Shown here piece by piece: positions 7,338-16,099 of a stretch of 64,000 nucleotides of DNA. The translations under genes and the position numbers were made by a program. Origin of the DNA: Pontivivens sp032464575. Lineage in GTDB: Bacteria; Pseudomonadota; Alphaproteobacteria; Rhodobacterales; Rhodobacteraceae. The notes beneath the pieces are model-generated. The model was given only the letters and a program-made list of their open reading frames with translations, searched no databases and had not been told where the DNA came from. The stretch is taken from assembly GCA_032464575.1 (NCBI GenBank), contig JAWDKM010000002.1, positions 124,001 to 188,000 on the forward strand, in the 5' to 3' direction. How positions within the stretch are numbered: the stretch's first letter is position 1; each line of letters starts with the position of its first letter.

Positions 7338-8051
7338 TCAGGACGCCTTTGCCGCCGCACCGCCCGCATATGTCTCATCCAGGGCATACCCCGCGGAGCG
7401 GACCGTGCGGATCGGATCGGCCTCGCCGCGGCGGTTGAGCGCCTTGCGCAGGCGGCCGACATGGACGTCGACGGTGCGGATTTCGACGTAGACGTCATGG
7501 CCCCAGACGCGGTCGAGGAGTTGCTCGCGGCTGAAGACGCGGCCCGGGCGCTGGATCAGCACGTCGAGCAGGCGGAACTCGGTCGGGCCCAGATGCACGT
7601 CGCGGTTGCCGCGGCGCACGCGGCACGTCTCCCGGTCCAGCGAGATGTCGGCGAAGGTCGCCACATCTCCCGCCACGGTCGGGCTGGTGCGGCGCAGGAC
7701 GGCGCGCATCCGGGCCACGAGCTCCGACATGGAGAAGGGCTTGGTCATGTAGTCGTCAGCGCCGATCTCGAGGCCGCGCACGCGGTCCTCCTCCTCCCCG
7801 CGGGCGGTGAGCATGATGATCGGGATATCCTTGGTCTGCTGGCGCGCGCGAAGCTGGCGGCAGATCTCGACGCCCGAGACGTTGGGCAGCATCCAGTCCA
7901 GGATGATGATGTCGGGCGCGTCCTCCTCGACCGCCACCAGCGCCTCGTCCCCCTCGGCTGCGACGGCGACGGAGAAGCCCTCCTTGACGAGGTTGTATTT
8001 CAGAAGCTCGGAAAGCGCCTCTTCATCCTCGACGACCAGAACCTTTGCCAT
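7338..8051 (-). CDS. phoB: Phosphate regulon response regulator PhoB
   Basis: A 237-residue OmpR-family response regulator. The receiver domain (about 1-120) has the acidic pocket VVEDEE, the phosphoacceptor D52 in ILDWMLPN and the switch lysine K104 in TKPF. The C-terminal winged helix (about 130-225) includes LGPTEFRLLDVL, SREQLLDRVWG and RTVDVHVGRLRKAL, the usual recognition-helix region. It is the last gene of the phoR-pstSCAB-phoU-phoB run. Phosphorylated PhoB binds Pho boxes to activate phosphate-scavenging genes, so it should control its own operon. Confidence 0.95.
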   Translation of the reverse strand: MAKVLVVEDEEALSELLKYNLVKEGFSVAVAAEGDEALVAVEEDAPDIIILDWMLPNVSGVEICRQLRARQQTKDIPIIMLTARGEEEDRVRGLEIGADDYMTKPFSMSELVARMRAVLRRTSPTVAGDVATFADISLDRETCRVRRGNRDVHLGPTEFRLLDVLIQRPGRVFSREQLLDRVWGHDVYVEIRTVDVHVGRLRKALNRRGEADPIRTVRSAGYALDETYAGGAAAKAS

Positions 8052-8063
8052 CGTGCTGTCCCC

Positions 8064-8762
8064 TCAAAGTCCTTCCAGTCCGATCGGTTCGCCCTTGGGG
8101 CGGTCGTCGCCGAGCGGTTCGCCCTCGACGATGTAGTAGACCATCTCGGCGAGATGGGTGGTGTGGTCCCCGATGCGTTCGAGGTTCTTCGCGATGAAGA
8201 GGAGCTGCGAGCCCAGGCCGATGGTCCGCGGATCCTCCATCATGTAGGTGACCACCTCGCGGAAGATGGAGTTGTAGATCTCGTCGATCTCCACGTCGCG
8301 GCGCCAGATGGCGACGGCGAGCGCGGTGTCCTTCGAGGTATAGGCGTCGAGCACCTCGGTGAGCTGGCCGAGGGTCTGGGTGCCCATGCGCACGATGGAC
8401 GAGCTGATCTTCACCGGCCGCGCGCTGGCGAGGTAGACGGCGCGCCGCGCGATGTTCTTGGAGAGATCGCCGACACGTTCCAGCGTCGAGGCCATCTTGA
8501 GCGCCGAGATCAGGATGCGCAGGTCGCCCGCCATGGGCTGGCGCAGCGCGATGACGCGGGTCGTCAGCCGCTCCACGTCGACCTCGAGCGCGTCGAGGCG
8601 CTTGTCGCGGGCGATGACCTCCTGCGCGAGCTGCGGATCGCGGTTCTTCACCGCCTCGAGCGCGGAGGAGAGGAGGTCCTCGGCGAGGCCTCCCATCTCG
8701 GAAATGCGGGCCTGGACGGCGATCAGGTCGTCGTCGAAGGCGGATACGATATGCGGACCCAT
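8064..8762 (-). CDS. phoU: Phosphate signalling protein PhoU
   Basis: A 232-residue all-helical protein with two PhoU repeats, seen as the related segments RISEMGGLAEDLLSSALEAV near the N-terminus and IVRMGTQTLGQLTEVLDAYT in the second half. Each is followed by acidic metal-binding motifs (ERVGDLSKNIA; ERIGDHTTHLAE). PhoU transmits the transport state of PstSCAB to PhoR and prevents PhoB activation when phosphate is plentiful. The ATG at 8762 follows GGGAGGA. It lies between pstB and phoB with short gaps. Confidence 0.95.
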   Translation of the reverse strand: MGPHIVSAFDDDLIAVQARISEMGGLAEDLLSSALEAVKNRDPQLAQEVIARDKRLDALEVDVERLTTRVIALRQPMAGDLRILISALKMASTLERVGDLSKNIARRAVYLASARPVKISSSIVRMGTQTLGQLTEVLDAYTSKDTALAVAIWRRDVEIDEIYNSIFREVVTYMMEDPRTIGLGSQLLFIAKNLERIGDHTTHLAEMVYYIVEGEPLGDDRPKGEPIGLEGL

Positions 8763-8793
8763 GGCGTGGCGGTCCTCCCGTGGCGTCCTCCCC

Positions 8794-9591
8794 TCAGCCG
8801 AAGCGTCCCGTGATGTAGTCCTGGGTGCGCTTGTCCTGCGGGTTGGTGAAGATCTGGTTGGTATCACCATACTCGGCAATGACGCCGAGGTGAAAGAAAG
8901 CGGTCTTCTGGCTGACGCGGGCGGCCTGCTGCATCGAATGCGTCACGATGACCACGGCGAAATCCTGGCGCAGTTCGTCGATCAGCTCCTCGATCTGGGC
9001 CGTCGCGATGGGGTCGAGGGCGGAGCATGGCTCGTCCATCAGCAGCACCTCGGGTGCCGTGGCGATGGCGCGCGCGATGCACAGGCGCTGCTGCTGGCCG
9101 CCCGAGAGGCCGGTGCCCGGCTCGTCCAGCCGGTCCTTCGCCTCGTCCCAGATCGCCGCGCGGCGCAGCGACTTCTCCACCACCTCGTCGAGGTCGGCCT
9201 TGTTGCTGACGAGACCGTGGATCCGGGGCCCGTAGGCGATGTTGTCGTAGATCGACTTCGGGAACGGGTTCGGCTTCTGGAACACCATGCCGACGCGGGC
9301 GCGCAGGGTCACGGGATCCACCGACTTGTCGTAGATGTCCTCGTCGTCGAGCAGGATCCGGCCCGTCACCTTCGCGATGTCGATCGTGTCGTTCATCCGG
9401 TTGAGGCAGCGCAGGAAGGTAGACTTGCCACAGCCGGACGGACCGATGAAGGCGGTGACCGTGTTGTTGAGAATGTCGACGTCCACGTCCTTGATCGCGT
9501 GGGTGTCGCCGTAGAACACGTCGACGTTCTTCGACGCGATCTTTATCTCGCGGTTCGAGATGTTCTTCTCGTTGAGACGCATGTTGGTCAT
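8794..9591 (-). CDS. pstB: Phosphate ABC transporter ATP-binding protein PstB
   Basis: A cytoplasmic ATPase of about 265 residues that powers phosphate import. Visible motifs in order are the Walker A GPSGCGKST, Q-loop VFQKPNPFPKSI, signature LSGGQQQRLCIARA, Walker B VLLMDEPCSALD and H-loop VIVTHSMQQA. I chose the ATG at 9591 because AAGGA lies about 10 bases upstream. An ATG at 9615 (8 residues longer, overlapping the pstA end) or a GTG at 9624 are alternatives. It follows pstA directly and precedes phoU in the operon. Confidence 0.95.
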   Translation of the reverse strand: MTNMRLNEKNISNREIKIASKNVDVFYGDTHAIKDVDVDILNNTVTAFIGPSGCGKSTFLRCLNRMNDTIDIAKVTGRILLDDEDIYDKSVDPVTLRARVGMVFQKPNPFPKSIYDNIAYGPRIHGLVSNKADLDEVVEKSLRRAAIWDEAKDRLDEPGTGLSGGQQQRLCIARAIATAPEVLLMDEPCSALDPIATAQIEELIDELRQDFAVVIVTHSMQQAARVSQKTAFFHLGVIAEYGDTNQIFTNPQDKRTQDYITGRFG

Positions 9592-9620
9592 GTCGGGTTG
9601 TCCTTCTTCGGCCATGGGCG

Positions 9621-11399
9621 TCACCAGCGCCGCTCGAAACGTTTACGCAGGAACACGGCGAACGCGTTCATGAGCACAAGGAAGACTAGAAGCACGCAGA
9701 TCGCGGCCGCCGTGCGCGCCTCGAAAGCCCGCTCCGGGAAGTCCGACCAGCGGTAGACCTGCACCGGAAGCACGGTCGCAGGTTCCGTGATCCCACCTGG
9801 GATGTCCACGATGAAGGCCACCATGCCGATCAGGATCAGCGGCGCGGTCTCGCCCAGCGCCTGCGCCATGCCGATGATGGTGCCGGTCAGGATGCCGGGC
9901 ATGGCCAGAGGCAGGACGTGGTGGAAGCTCGTCTGCAGCTTGGAGGCACCGAGGCCCAGTGCCGCGTCCCGGATCGAGGGCGGCACTGCGCGGATGGCGG
10001 CGCGCGAGGCGATAATGATCGTGGGCAGGGTCATGAGGGCGAGCACGATGCCCCCCGCGACGGGCGCGGATCGGGGCACCCCGAAGAAGCCGAGGAACAC
10101 GGCGAGGCCCAGGAGGCCGAACACGATGGACGGGACCGCGGCGAGGTTGTTGATGTTCACCTCGACGAAGTCGGTGAAGCGGTTCTTCGGCGCGAACTCC
10201 TCCAGATAGATCGCGGCGAGCGTGCCGACCGGGAAGGCGAGCACGAAGGTCACGAGCATGGTCCAGAAGGAGCCGACGACCGCACCCCAGATGCCCGCCC
10301 GCTCCGGATCGCGGCTGTCGCCGGCGGAGAAGAGGCGCCAGTTGAAGACCTGCTCGATGGCGCCGTCGCCGCGCAGTTCCTCGATCCAGACGATCTTCTC
10401 GTCGGAGATCGGGCGCGCGATGGCGGGCACCGGCTGGACGTAGAGGGTGTAGTCGGCCCCCGCGAGGTTGCGGTCGGCGAGCGGCACGAGGATCTCGGCC
10501 GTGGCGGTCGACGCGCCGACGGCGGTCGCCTTCAGCCAGCCGCCGTTCACCTGGATCAGCACGCTCTCGTTGTTCTCGGTCAGTTCCTCGAACCCCTCGG
10601 GATCGTCGGCGCGCGCGCGCAGGTCCTCGACCTGGGCCAAGAGGGCGTCGCGGGCGTCGGTGCGGCGCTGCGCTTCCTCCAGATTGCGGGTGCGCTCCTC
10701 GTCCGTCTCGGCCGCTTCGGCGCGGCGCTCGAACTCGACGCGGCCCGCTTCCTGCCGGCCGGCCTCGCGCTCGCGCCGGTTGGAGAGCTGGACGAGGTCG
10801 CGCTGCACGTCGCGCAGGATGTCCTCGAAGATCGGGGCGGATGCCTCGATCGCGACGCTGTCCTCCTCGTCGAAGGTGAAGTCGAGATCGGCGTCGGTGC
10901 CCGGTGTGCGCAGGCGGCCGAACTCGCCCTTGAGGTAGAGGTCGGTGACGTCCGACGCGAGCATCCGCACGTCGATGGTCTGCCCGACGAGGTCGGGATC
11001 GTCCACCACCATGTCGCGCAGGTCGAAGGCGGCGGCCGCCGAGTAGAGGTCGCTGAGCTCGCGGCGCAGCGTCCGCCCCTCGACGTAGTCGAAGCGCTCG
11101 CGCACCTCGTCGCGCACCAGCCCCTCGTAATCGCCGGAGCGCAGGGTGGAGCGGTCGGAGGGATCGACGCCCAGCTCCTCCGCCGACAGGGCGATCGGCA
11201 GGGTCAGGTAGCTCTCGCTCAGCGCGTAGCGCGCATTGCCCACCACCGACCACATCAGGGTCACGAGAGCGGCACCGGCCAGGAAGATGGCGGCGATGCC
11301 GTAGGCCTTGAGCCGGGTTTCGGCGGCGCGGCGCTGCTTGAGGCGCTTTTGCGACGCCTCCGAGCCGTGCACCGCGCTGAGTTCGTTCATGGCGACCAT
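9621..11399 (-). CDS. pstA: Phosphate ABC transporter permease PstA with long N-terminal extension
   Basis: A 592-residue inner-membrane permease, roughly twice the length of E. coli PstA. The last 230 residues form the standard BPD permease domain, with SILE-type motifs such as GTLAAIYLEEFAPKNR and the ATPase-coupling loop RDAALGLGASKLQTSF. The extra N-terminal part contains one transmembrane segment (about 32-52) and a large extracytoplasmic region with a charged coiled-coil-like stretch (about 200-260), a DUF3333-like layout known from alphaproteobacterial PstA. The ATG at 11399 is preceded by GAGGAGG. The role of the extension is unknown. Confidence 0.92.
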   Translation of the reverse strand: MVAMNELSAVHGSEASQKRLKQRRAAETRLKAYGIAAIFLAGAALVTLMWSVVGNARYALSESYLTLPIALSAEELGVDPSDRSTLRSGDYEGLVRDEVRERFDYVEGRTLRRELSDLYSAAAAFDLRDMVVDDPDLVGQTIDVRMLASDVTDLYLKGEFGRLRTPGTDADLDFTFDEEDSVAIEASAPIFEDILRDVQRDLVQLSNRREREAGRQEAGRVEFERRAEAAETDEERTRNLEEAQRRTDARDALLAQVEDLRARADDPEGFEELTENNESVLIQVNGGWLKATAVGASTATAEILVPLADRNLAGADYTLYVQPVPAIARPISDEKIVWIEELRGDGAIEQVFNWRLFSAGDSRDPERAGIWGAVVGSFWTMLVTFVLAFPVGTLAAIYLEEFAPKNRFTDFVEVNINNLAAVPSIVFGLLGLAVFLGFFGVPRSAPVAGGIVLALMTLPTIIIASRAAIRAVPPSIRDAALGLGASKLQTSFHHVLPLAMPGILTGTIIGMAQALGETAPLILIGMVAFIVDIPGGITEPATVLPVQVYRWSDFPERAFEARTAAAICVLLVFLVLMNAFAVFLRKRFERRW

Positions 11400-11412
11400 G
11401 TCCGCGGCCTCC

Positions 11413-12789
11413 TCAATCGTACATTTCGCGATAGCGGCGCACGATGCGCAGCGCGATCACGTTCAAGAGCAGCGTCACGCAGAACAGCGTGAAGCCCAGC
11501 GCGAAGACGGGTCCGGACGCCGTCTCCAGATCGGTGTCGCCGGTGTAGAGCATGACGATCTGAACGGTGACGGTCGTCACGGCCTCCAGCGGGTTCCAGG
11601 TGAGGTTGGCACCCTGCCCCGCGGCCATGACGACGATCATCGTCTCGCCCACCGCGCGGGAGATACCCAGCAGGATGGCCGACACGATGCCGGGAAGGGC
11701 GGCCGGCAGCACGACCTGGCGGATCGTCTCGGCCCGGGTGGCGCCGAGGCCGAAGGAGCCGTCGCGCAAGGACTGCGGCACCGCATTGATCACGTCGTCC
11801 GACAGCGAGGAGATGAAAGGGATGATCATGATGCCCATCACGGTGCCCGCGGCCAGCGCCGAGGAGCTGTCCACCCCGATGCCGATCCACGTGCCCAGAT
11901 CGCGGATCGCGGGGGCGACGGTGATCGCGGCGAAGAAGCCGTAGACCACGGTGGGGACGCCCGCCAGCACCTCCAGCATCGGCTTGGCCCAGGACCGCGT
12001 GCGCTTGGAGGCGAAGTCCGAGAGGTAGATCGCGGCGAAGAGGCCGACGGGCACGGCGACCAGCATGGCGATGATGGTGATCATGAACGTGCCGGCAAAG
12101 AGCGGGACGGCGCCCACGCGCTCGCGATCGATGGCGCCCTCGCTGACGCCCGAAAGCGGCGACCAGGTGGTGCCGAACAGGAACTTGTCGATGCGCCAGC
12201 CGAGCTTCTCGAAGAAGCTCAGCGTCTCGAAGATCAGCGACAGCACGATGCCGATGGTGGTCAGGATCGCAATCACGGCGCAGACCATGAGGATCGTGCG
12301 GATGATCGTCTCGGACCGGTTGCGCGCGCGCCAGTCGATGCCGATCCGGCCGTGCGTGATGTAGGCGGTAGCGGCCGCCGCGCCGATGGCGAGCAGCGCC
12401 GTGACGTAGACCCGCCACGTGTCGAGGGAGGCGATGGTCCCCGCGAGGCTCTGCCGCAGCTCGTCGGTGCGCGAGGGAATGCCACCGTCCCGGATCGACC
12501 AGGCGTCCGACAGGATGAGTTGCTGTTCGATGAAGGCCGCGTCGGGCCGCGCCTCCTGGATGATGCCGAAGTAGATCGAGCGGTTCAGGAAGATCCAGCC
12601 CTCGCCCACGACCAGCAGCACCACGACGCCGACGATGAGCACCCAAAGCATGGAGTAGGTGCCGTGGTAGCTGGGACGCGAATGCAGGACCGCGAGGTCG
12701 CCGTTCGCGGCCGAGACGGCGCGCTGGCGCGACATCCCGTAGGCCGCGATCGACAGGGCGACCACCAGAACGAACGCAATCAGAAGCAT
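11413..12789 (-). CDS. pstC: Phosphate ABC transporter permease PstC
   Basis: A 458-residue inner-membrane permease. The C-terminal 280 residues form the BPD permease domain with TTWSPLSG, PVGLFAAIYLSDFA and the coupling loop RDGSFGLGATRAETIR. The N-terminal 170 residues add extra membrane segments (about 1-20, 48-68 and 145-160) around a periplasmic loop, the PstC N-terminal extension seen in alphaproteobacteria. The ATG at 12789 follows GAGGG. It is separated from pstS by 136 bases holding two strong hairpins and is followed after 13 bases by pstA. Confidence 0.93.
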   Translation of the reverse strand: MLLIAFVLVVALSIAAYGMSRQRAVSAANGDLAVLHSRPSYHGTYSMLWVLIVGVVVLLVVGEGWIFLNRSIYFGIIQEARPDAAFIEQQLILSDAWSIRDGGIPSRTDELRQSLAGTIASLDTWRVYVTALLAIGAAAATAYITHGRIGIDWRARNRSETIIRTILMVCAVIAILTTIGIVLSLIFETLSFFEKLGWRIDKFLFGTTWSPLSGVSEGAIDRERVGAVPLFAGTFMITIIAMLVAVPVGLFAAIYLSDFASKRTRSWAKPMLEVLAGVPTVVYGFFAAITVAPAIRDLGTWIGIGVDSSSALAAGTVMGIMIIPFISSLSDDVINAVPQSLRDGSFGLGATRAETIRQVVLPAALPGIVSAILLGISRAVGETMIVVMAAGQGANLTWNPLEAVTTVTVQIVMLYTGDTDLETASGPVFALGFTLFCVTLLLNVIALRIVRRYREMYD

Positions 12790-12867
12790 CTTGCCCTCAC
12801 AATACTCGCGATCCGCCCCTGGGGACCGCCGAACGGCTTCGGTTCCACCGAAGTCTCATAAGTGACA

Positions 12868-12921
12868 CAGGGGCGCCCGTGGCGCCCCTGCAAGTTGGAT
12901 CAGGACCGCGAAACGCGGTCC
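12868..12921 (-). promoter_or_regulatory. Two tandem mRNA hairpins between pstS and pstC
   Basis: 12903-12921 is GGACCGCG/CGCGGTCC with a 3-nt loop; 12868-12890 is CAGGGGCGCC/GGCGCCCCTG with a 3-nt loop. Neither has a T-run. They start 5 bases past the pstS stop. Such structures usually protect the 3' end of a binding-protein mRNA and limit read-through to the permease genes, giving more PstS than PstCAB. Confidence 0.6.
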
Positions 12922-12925
12922 CGGC

Positions 12926-13915
12926 TCAAAGATCGCCCGCCTGGAGCGAGGTCAGGTTGTTCACCTGGCTCTGCACGTCGAGGAACTCGTCCTCCGGCAG
13001 CGGGATCAGGCCGATGTCGATGAGCTGGCCGTCTTCGCCGACCATGCCCTCGGACATGAACATGTCCGCGAACTCCTGGATGCCCGGGATGACGCCCACA
13101 TGCGCGTTCTTGACGTAGAAGTAAAGGGAGCGCGAAACCGGGTACTCGCCCGACGCGATCGCCTCGAAGGTCGGCTCCACGCCGTCGACCACGGCGCCCT
13201 GGATGGCATCGGAGTTCTGGTCGAGGAAGGAGAAGCCGAAGATGCCGAGCGCCTGCGGGTTCGCCTCGAGGCGGGACACGATCAGGTTGTCGTTCTCGCC
13301 CGCGTCGACGTAGACGCCGTCGTCGCGGATCTCGGCCGCGTTCTCGCAGTCCGCGACGCCCGCTTCCGCGCAGCCCTCTTCCATCACGAGCTCTTCGAAC
13401 GCGTCACGGGTGCCGGAGGACGGCGGCGGGCCGAAGACCTCGATCTCGACCGCCGGCAGGGACGGGTCGATCTCGTTCCACATGGTGGGCAGGTCGCCCT
13501 GGGCGGCCAGCGCCTGGTAGAGCTGGGCGCGGGTCACGTTGTAGACCGGAGCGGACCGATCGTTGGCAACGACGATGCCGTCATAGCCGATCTTCGCCTC
13601 GGTGACCTCGGTCACGCCGTTCTCCAGGCAGGTCTCGAGCTCGGTGCCCTTCATGCGGCGGGAGGCGTTGGTGATGTCCGGGTGCTCGACGCCGACGCCG
13701 GAGCAGAAGAGGCGGATGCCGCCGCCGGAGCCGGTCGACTCGACGATCGGCGTCTGGAAGTCGGTCGTGTTGCCGAAGCGCTCGGCCACAGCCGTGGAGA
13801 AGGGGAACACGGTCGAGGAGCCGACAATCTGGATCTGCTCACGCGACTGCGCGTTGGCTGCCGCGGCGGCAACGAGGCCGGCGGTTGCGAGCGCGATGAT
13901 GCTGGTGATTTTCAC
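12926..13915 (-). CDS. pstS: Phosphate-binding periplasmic protein PstS
   Basis: A 329-residue periplasmic protein that captures phosphate for PstCAB. It starts with a signal peptide (KITSIIALATAGLVAAAAAN, cleavage near ANAQ). The phosphate-binding signature IVGSSTVFPF and the GSGGGIRLFC segment follow, and SSGTRDAFEELV is the second binding loop. I chose GTG at 13915 because GGAG lies upstream and the signal peptide begins there; longer in-frame versions up to 14002 run into the promoter region. It is the first pst gene after phoR. Confidence 0.95.
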   Translation of the reverse strand: MKITSIIALATAGLVAAAAANAQSREQIQIVGSSTVFPFSTAVAERFGNTTDFQTPIVESTGSGGGIRLFCSGVGVEHPDITNASRRMKGTELETCLENGVTEVTEAKIGYDGIVVANDRSAPVYNVTRAQLYQALAAQGDLPTMWNEIDPSLPAVEIEVFGPPPSSGTRDAFEELVMEEGCAEAGVADCENAAEIRDDGVYVDAGENDNLIVSRLEANPQALGIFGFSFLDQNSDAIQGAVVDGVEPTFEAIASGEYPVSRSLYFYVKNAHVGVIPGIQEFADMFMSEGMVGEDGQLIDIGLIPLPEDEFLDVQSQVNNLTSLQAGDL

Positions 13916-14039
13916 AGCAATGAACTCCGCTTGTTTCGGACCTCTGCGGGTCCTGACTTGTCTATGGCCAGGGGGCCACATGATACCCCGTGAGTCCCTC
14001 ACGGTTGCGGGTGTTCTAACGAGCGGCGGTTTCGGAATT

Positions 14040-14057
14040 ATGACAGTTCATGTCATT
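14040..14057 (-). promoter_or_regulatory. Candidate Pho box upstream of pstS
   Basis: Read on the minus strand the site is AATGACATGAACTGTCAT. The downstream half CTGTCAT is a perfect PhoB half-site; the upstream half ATGACAT is imperfect and one base out of the usual 11-base register. It lies about 125 bases upstream of the pstS start and overlaps the last codons of phoR. It is also a palindrome (ATGACA/TGTCAT), so another regulator is possible. Confidence 0.4.
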
Positions 14058-15349
14058 GATTTCAAACGAACTTCCTCAGCTTCCGTAAGGTCGGATTCCA
14101 AGTCGTCCGCGACCGGAAGCCACATCGTGAATCGACTGCCCTGTCCAACCTGCGAGCTGATGTCGAGTTCGCCGCCATGCCGGGCGAGGATGTGCTTGAC
14201 GATGGCCAGGCCCAGTCCCGTGCCGCCGCGCTCGATACTCTGCTTGGCGTTCACCCGGTAGAACCGCTCGGTCAGGCGGTGGATGTGCTCACGCGCGATG
14301 CCGGGACCGTCATCGGCGACGGAGATGCCGGTCATGCCGGGAAAGCGCACGTCCGGCGGCGCGGTGGAGACGGTGACGCCCACGCCCTCGCCCCCGTATT
14401 TCAGCGCGTTGTCGACGAGGTTGGCGACGACCTGCGCGATCTGGTGCCGGTCCGCGCGCACCCTTGCGGTCATGCCGGCGAGGTCGATGTCAAGGCTCGC
14501 GGCCGTGCGCCCGAGGAGGGGGCGCATGCCGTCCGCCGTCTCCGCCACGAGGTCGGCGAGGTCGCACAGCTCGCCCGGCGCGGTGTGGGCGTCCATCTCG
14601 ATGCGCGACAGAGACATCAGGTCGTCGACCAGCCGCTGCATCCGCGCGGCCTGACGGTCCATGATGCCGAGGAAATGCGCCTGCGCGTCGGGATCGTCCT
14701 TCGCATGGCCGCGGAGCGTCTCGATATAGCCGATGATGGAGGCGAGCGGCGTGCGCAGCTCGTGGCTGGCATTGGCCACGAAGTCGGAGCGCATGCGTTC
14801 GGTCGCCAGCCGCTCGGTATGGTCGTCGAGCTGCACGATGATCTGACGCCCCGGGCCGAAGTCGCCGCCCGCGGGCAGCGGCCCCACGCGGGCGGCGAGC
14901 TGGACCTCCATGCCCTGCAATGTGGCGGAGAAACGGACGGAGCGCGGGGCAGAGCCGTCGATCACTTCGGCCACCGCCTCCACGAAGGCGGGGGCGCGGA
15001 AGAGCAGGGAGAAGTGCATGCCCTGCTCGAGCCGCGGCAGGAGCTGGCGCGTGGCCGCGTTGGCGTAGCTCACCCGCCCCCGCGCGTCGAAGAGGAAGAG
15101 TGGTGTGGGGATCAGGTCCAGGAGCTGGCGCCCGAACCCGGTCGGCAGCTTGCTCTCCGCCGGGCTGACGATCGCGCTGGACTGCGCCGGTTCGGGGGCG
15201 AGCACCGCGATGCCGATCGCGGTCAGGCCGCCCGTGATCAGCATCGACAGCACGAGGCCGAAGGTCCCGGCATCGCGCAGGGCGCCGTATGTCACACCGA
15301 CGCCGCAGGCGGCGATGATGGTGGCGAACATCCAGTTGCGCGAGGTCAT
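14048..15349 (-). CDS. phoR: Phosphate regulon sensor histidine kinase PhoR
   Basis: A 433-residue membrane kinase. Two hydrophobic segments (about 8-24 and 30-50) anchor it. A PAS-like region follows (about 73-175, LLDLIPTPLFLFDARGRVSY), then the HisKA domain with H196 in NASHELRTPLASIIGY and the ATPase domain with N-box NLVDNALKYGG, G1 DDGPGI and G2 RGGTGLGLAIVKHI. It phosphorylates PhoB when phosphate is scarce. The ATG at 15349 follows GGGGAG. It is the first gene of the pho-pst operon, but pstS probably has its own promoter inside the phoR 3' end. Confidence 0.93.
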   Translation of the reverse strand: MTSRNWMFATIIAACGVGVTYGALRDAGTFGLVLSMLITGGLTAIGIAVLAPEPAQSSAIVSPAESKLPTGFGRQLLDLIPTPLFLFDARGRVSYANAATRQLLPRLEQGMHFSLLFRAPAFVEAVAEVIDGSAPRSVRFSATLQGMEVQLAARVGPLPAGGDFGPGRQIIVQLDDHTERLATERMRSDFVANASHELRTPLASIIGYIETLRGHAKDDPDAQAHFLGIMDRQAARMQRLVDDLMSLSRIEMDAHTAPGELCDLADLVAETADGMRPLLGRTAASLDIDLAGMTARVRADRHQIAQVVANLVDNALKYGGEGVGVTVSTAPPDVRFPGMTGISVADDGPGIAREHIHRLTERFYRVNAKQSIERGGTGLGLAIVKHILARHGGELDISSQVGQGSRFTMWLPVADDLESDLTEAEEVRLKSMT

Positions 15350-15470
15350 TGGCTCCCCGACGAGTTGCGTTGCTCCGCTTCTACACGCCGCAGTGCGCGG
15401 GGCGAAGGAGGATTGCATTCATGGGGCCGTCATATATCTGTGCCTCGCCATCAATATCGAACGGACGACG

Positions 15471-15881
15471 ATGATCCGCTATTCGCTCAAGTGCTCGGAC
15501 GCACATGACTTCGAGAGCTGGTTCGCCGACAGCGAGACCTTCGACAGGCTCGCGGCGGGCGGTCATGTCGCGTGTCCGGTCTGCGGCTCGACTGCGGTGG
15601 AGAAGGCGGTGATGGCGCCCCGCGTGGCGACGCGCGAGGCGGCCCCGCTGTCCAAGCCCGCCTCGCCGGCGGAGCAGGCGGTCGCCGAGCTGCGCCGCAA
15701 GGTGGAGGCGGAGAGCGACTATGTGGGGCGCGACTTCGCCGCCGAGGCGCGCCGCATCCACGGGGGCGAGGCAGACGACCGCGCGATCTGGGGCGAAGCG
15801 AGCGGCAAGGAAGCCAAGGCGCTGGTCGAGGACGGCGTGCCCGTCATGCCCCTGCCCTTCGGTCCGCGCCGCACCAACTGA
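15471..15881 (+). CDS. DUF1178 family protein
   Basis: A 136-residue cytoplasmic protein of unknown function. It begins MIRYSLKCSDAHDFESWF, typical of DUF1178, and a CPVCGS knuckle near residue 36 together with C8 may form a small zinc site. The middle is alanine- and glutamate-rich. The C-terminal half carries the conserved pattern YVGRDFAAEARRIHGGEAD, followed by IWGEAS and VPVMPLPFGPR. The ATG at 15471 gives the family's normal N-terminus. It is divergent from phoR and followed by a hairpin-containing gap. No functional role can be assigned. Confidence 0.85.
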   Translation: MIRYSLKCSDAHDFESWFADSETFDRLAAGGHVACPVCGSTAVEKAVMAPRVATREAAPLSKPASPAEQAVAELRRKVEAESDYVGRDFAAEARRIHGGEADDRAIWGEASGKEAKALVEDGVPVMPLPFGPRRTN

Positions 15882-15980
15882 GCCGTCCGCCCGCGGCCGC
15901 CCAAACAATTTCGCCGCCCTTCCGAACCCTTCCCGCCATGCCGGGCACATAGGGGTGTCGCTACCTCCCGAACCGGAGCG

Positions 15981-16022
15981 CGTGAACAGGCAGGCGGCCC
16001 TGCCCGAACCCGCCTGTTCACG
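15981..16022. repeat. 11-bp inverted repeat upstream of the RGS-like gene
   Basis: CGTGAACAGGC at 15981-15991 is complementary to GCCTGTTCACG at 16012-16022, with a 20-nt loop. It sits 78 bases upstream of the next gene. There is no T-run. It could be an operator, an mRNA structure or the DUF1178 terminator. Confidence 0.5.
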
Positions 16023-16099
16023 TGCCTTCCGGTCGCGAGGTCAACGAAACGCGTCGGCCGTCCCTGGCAGACCGGCGGGGAGGAAGGAGGACGGTACGC

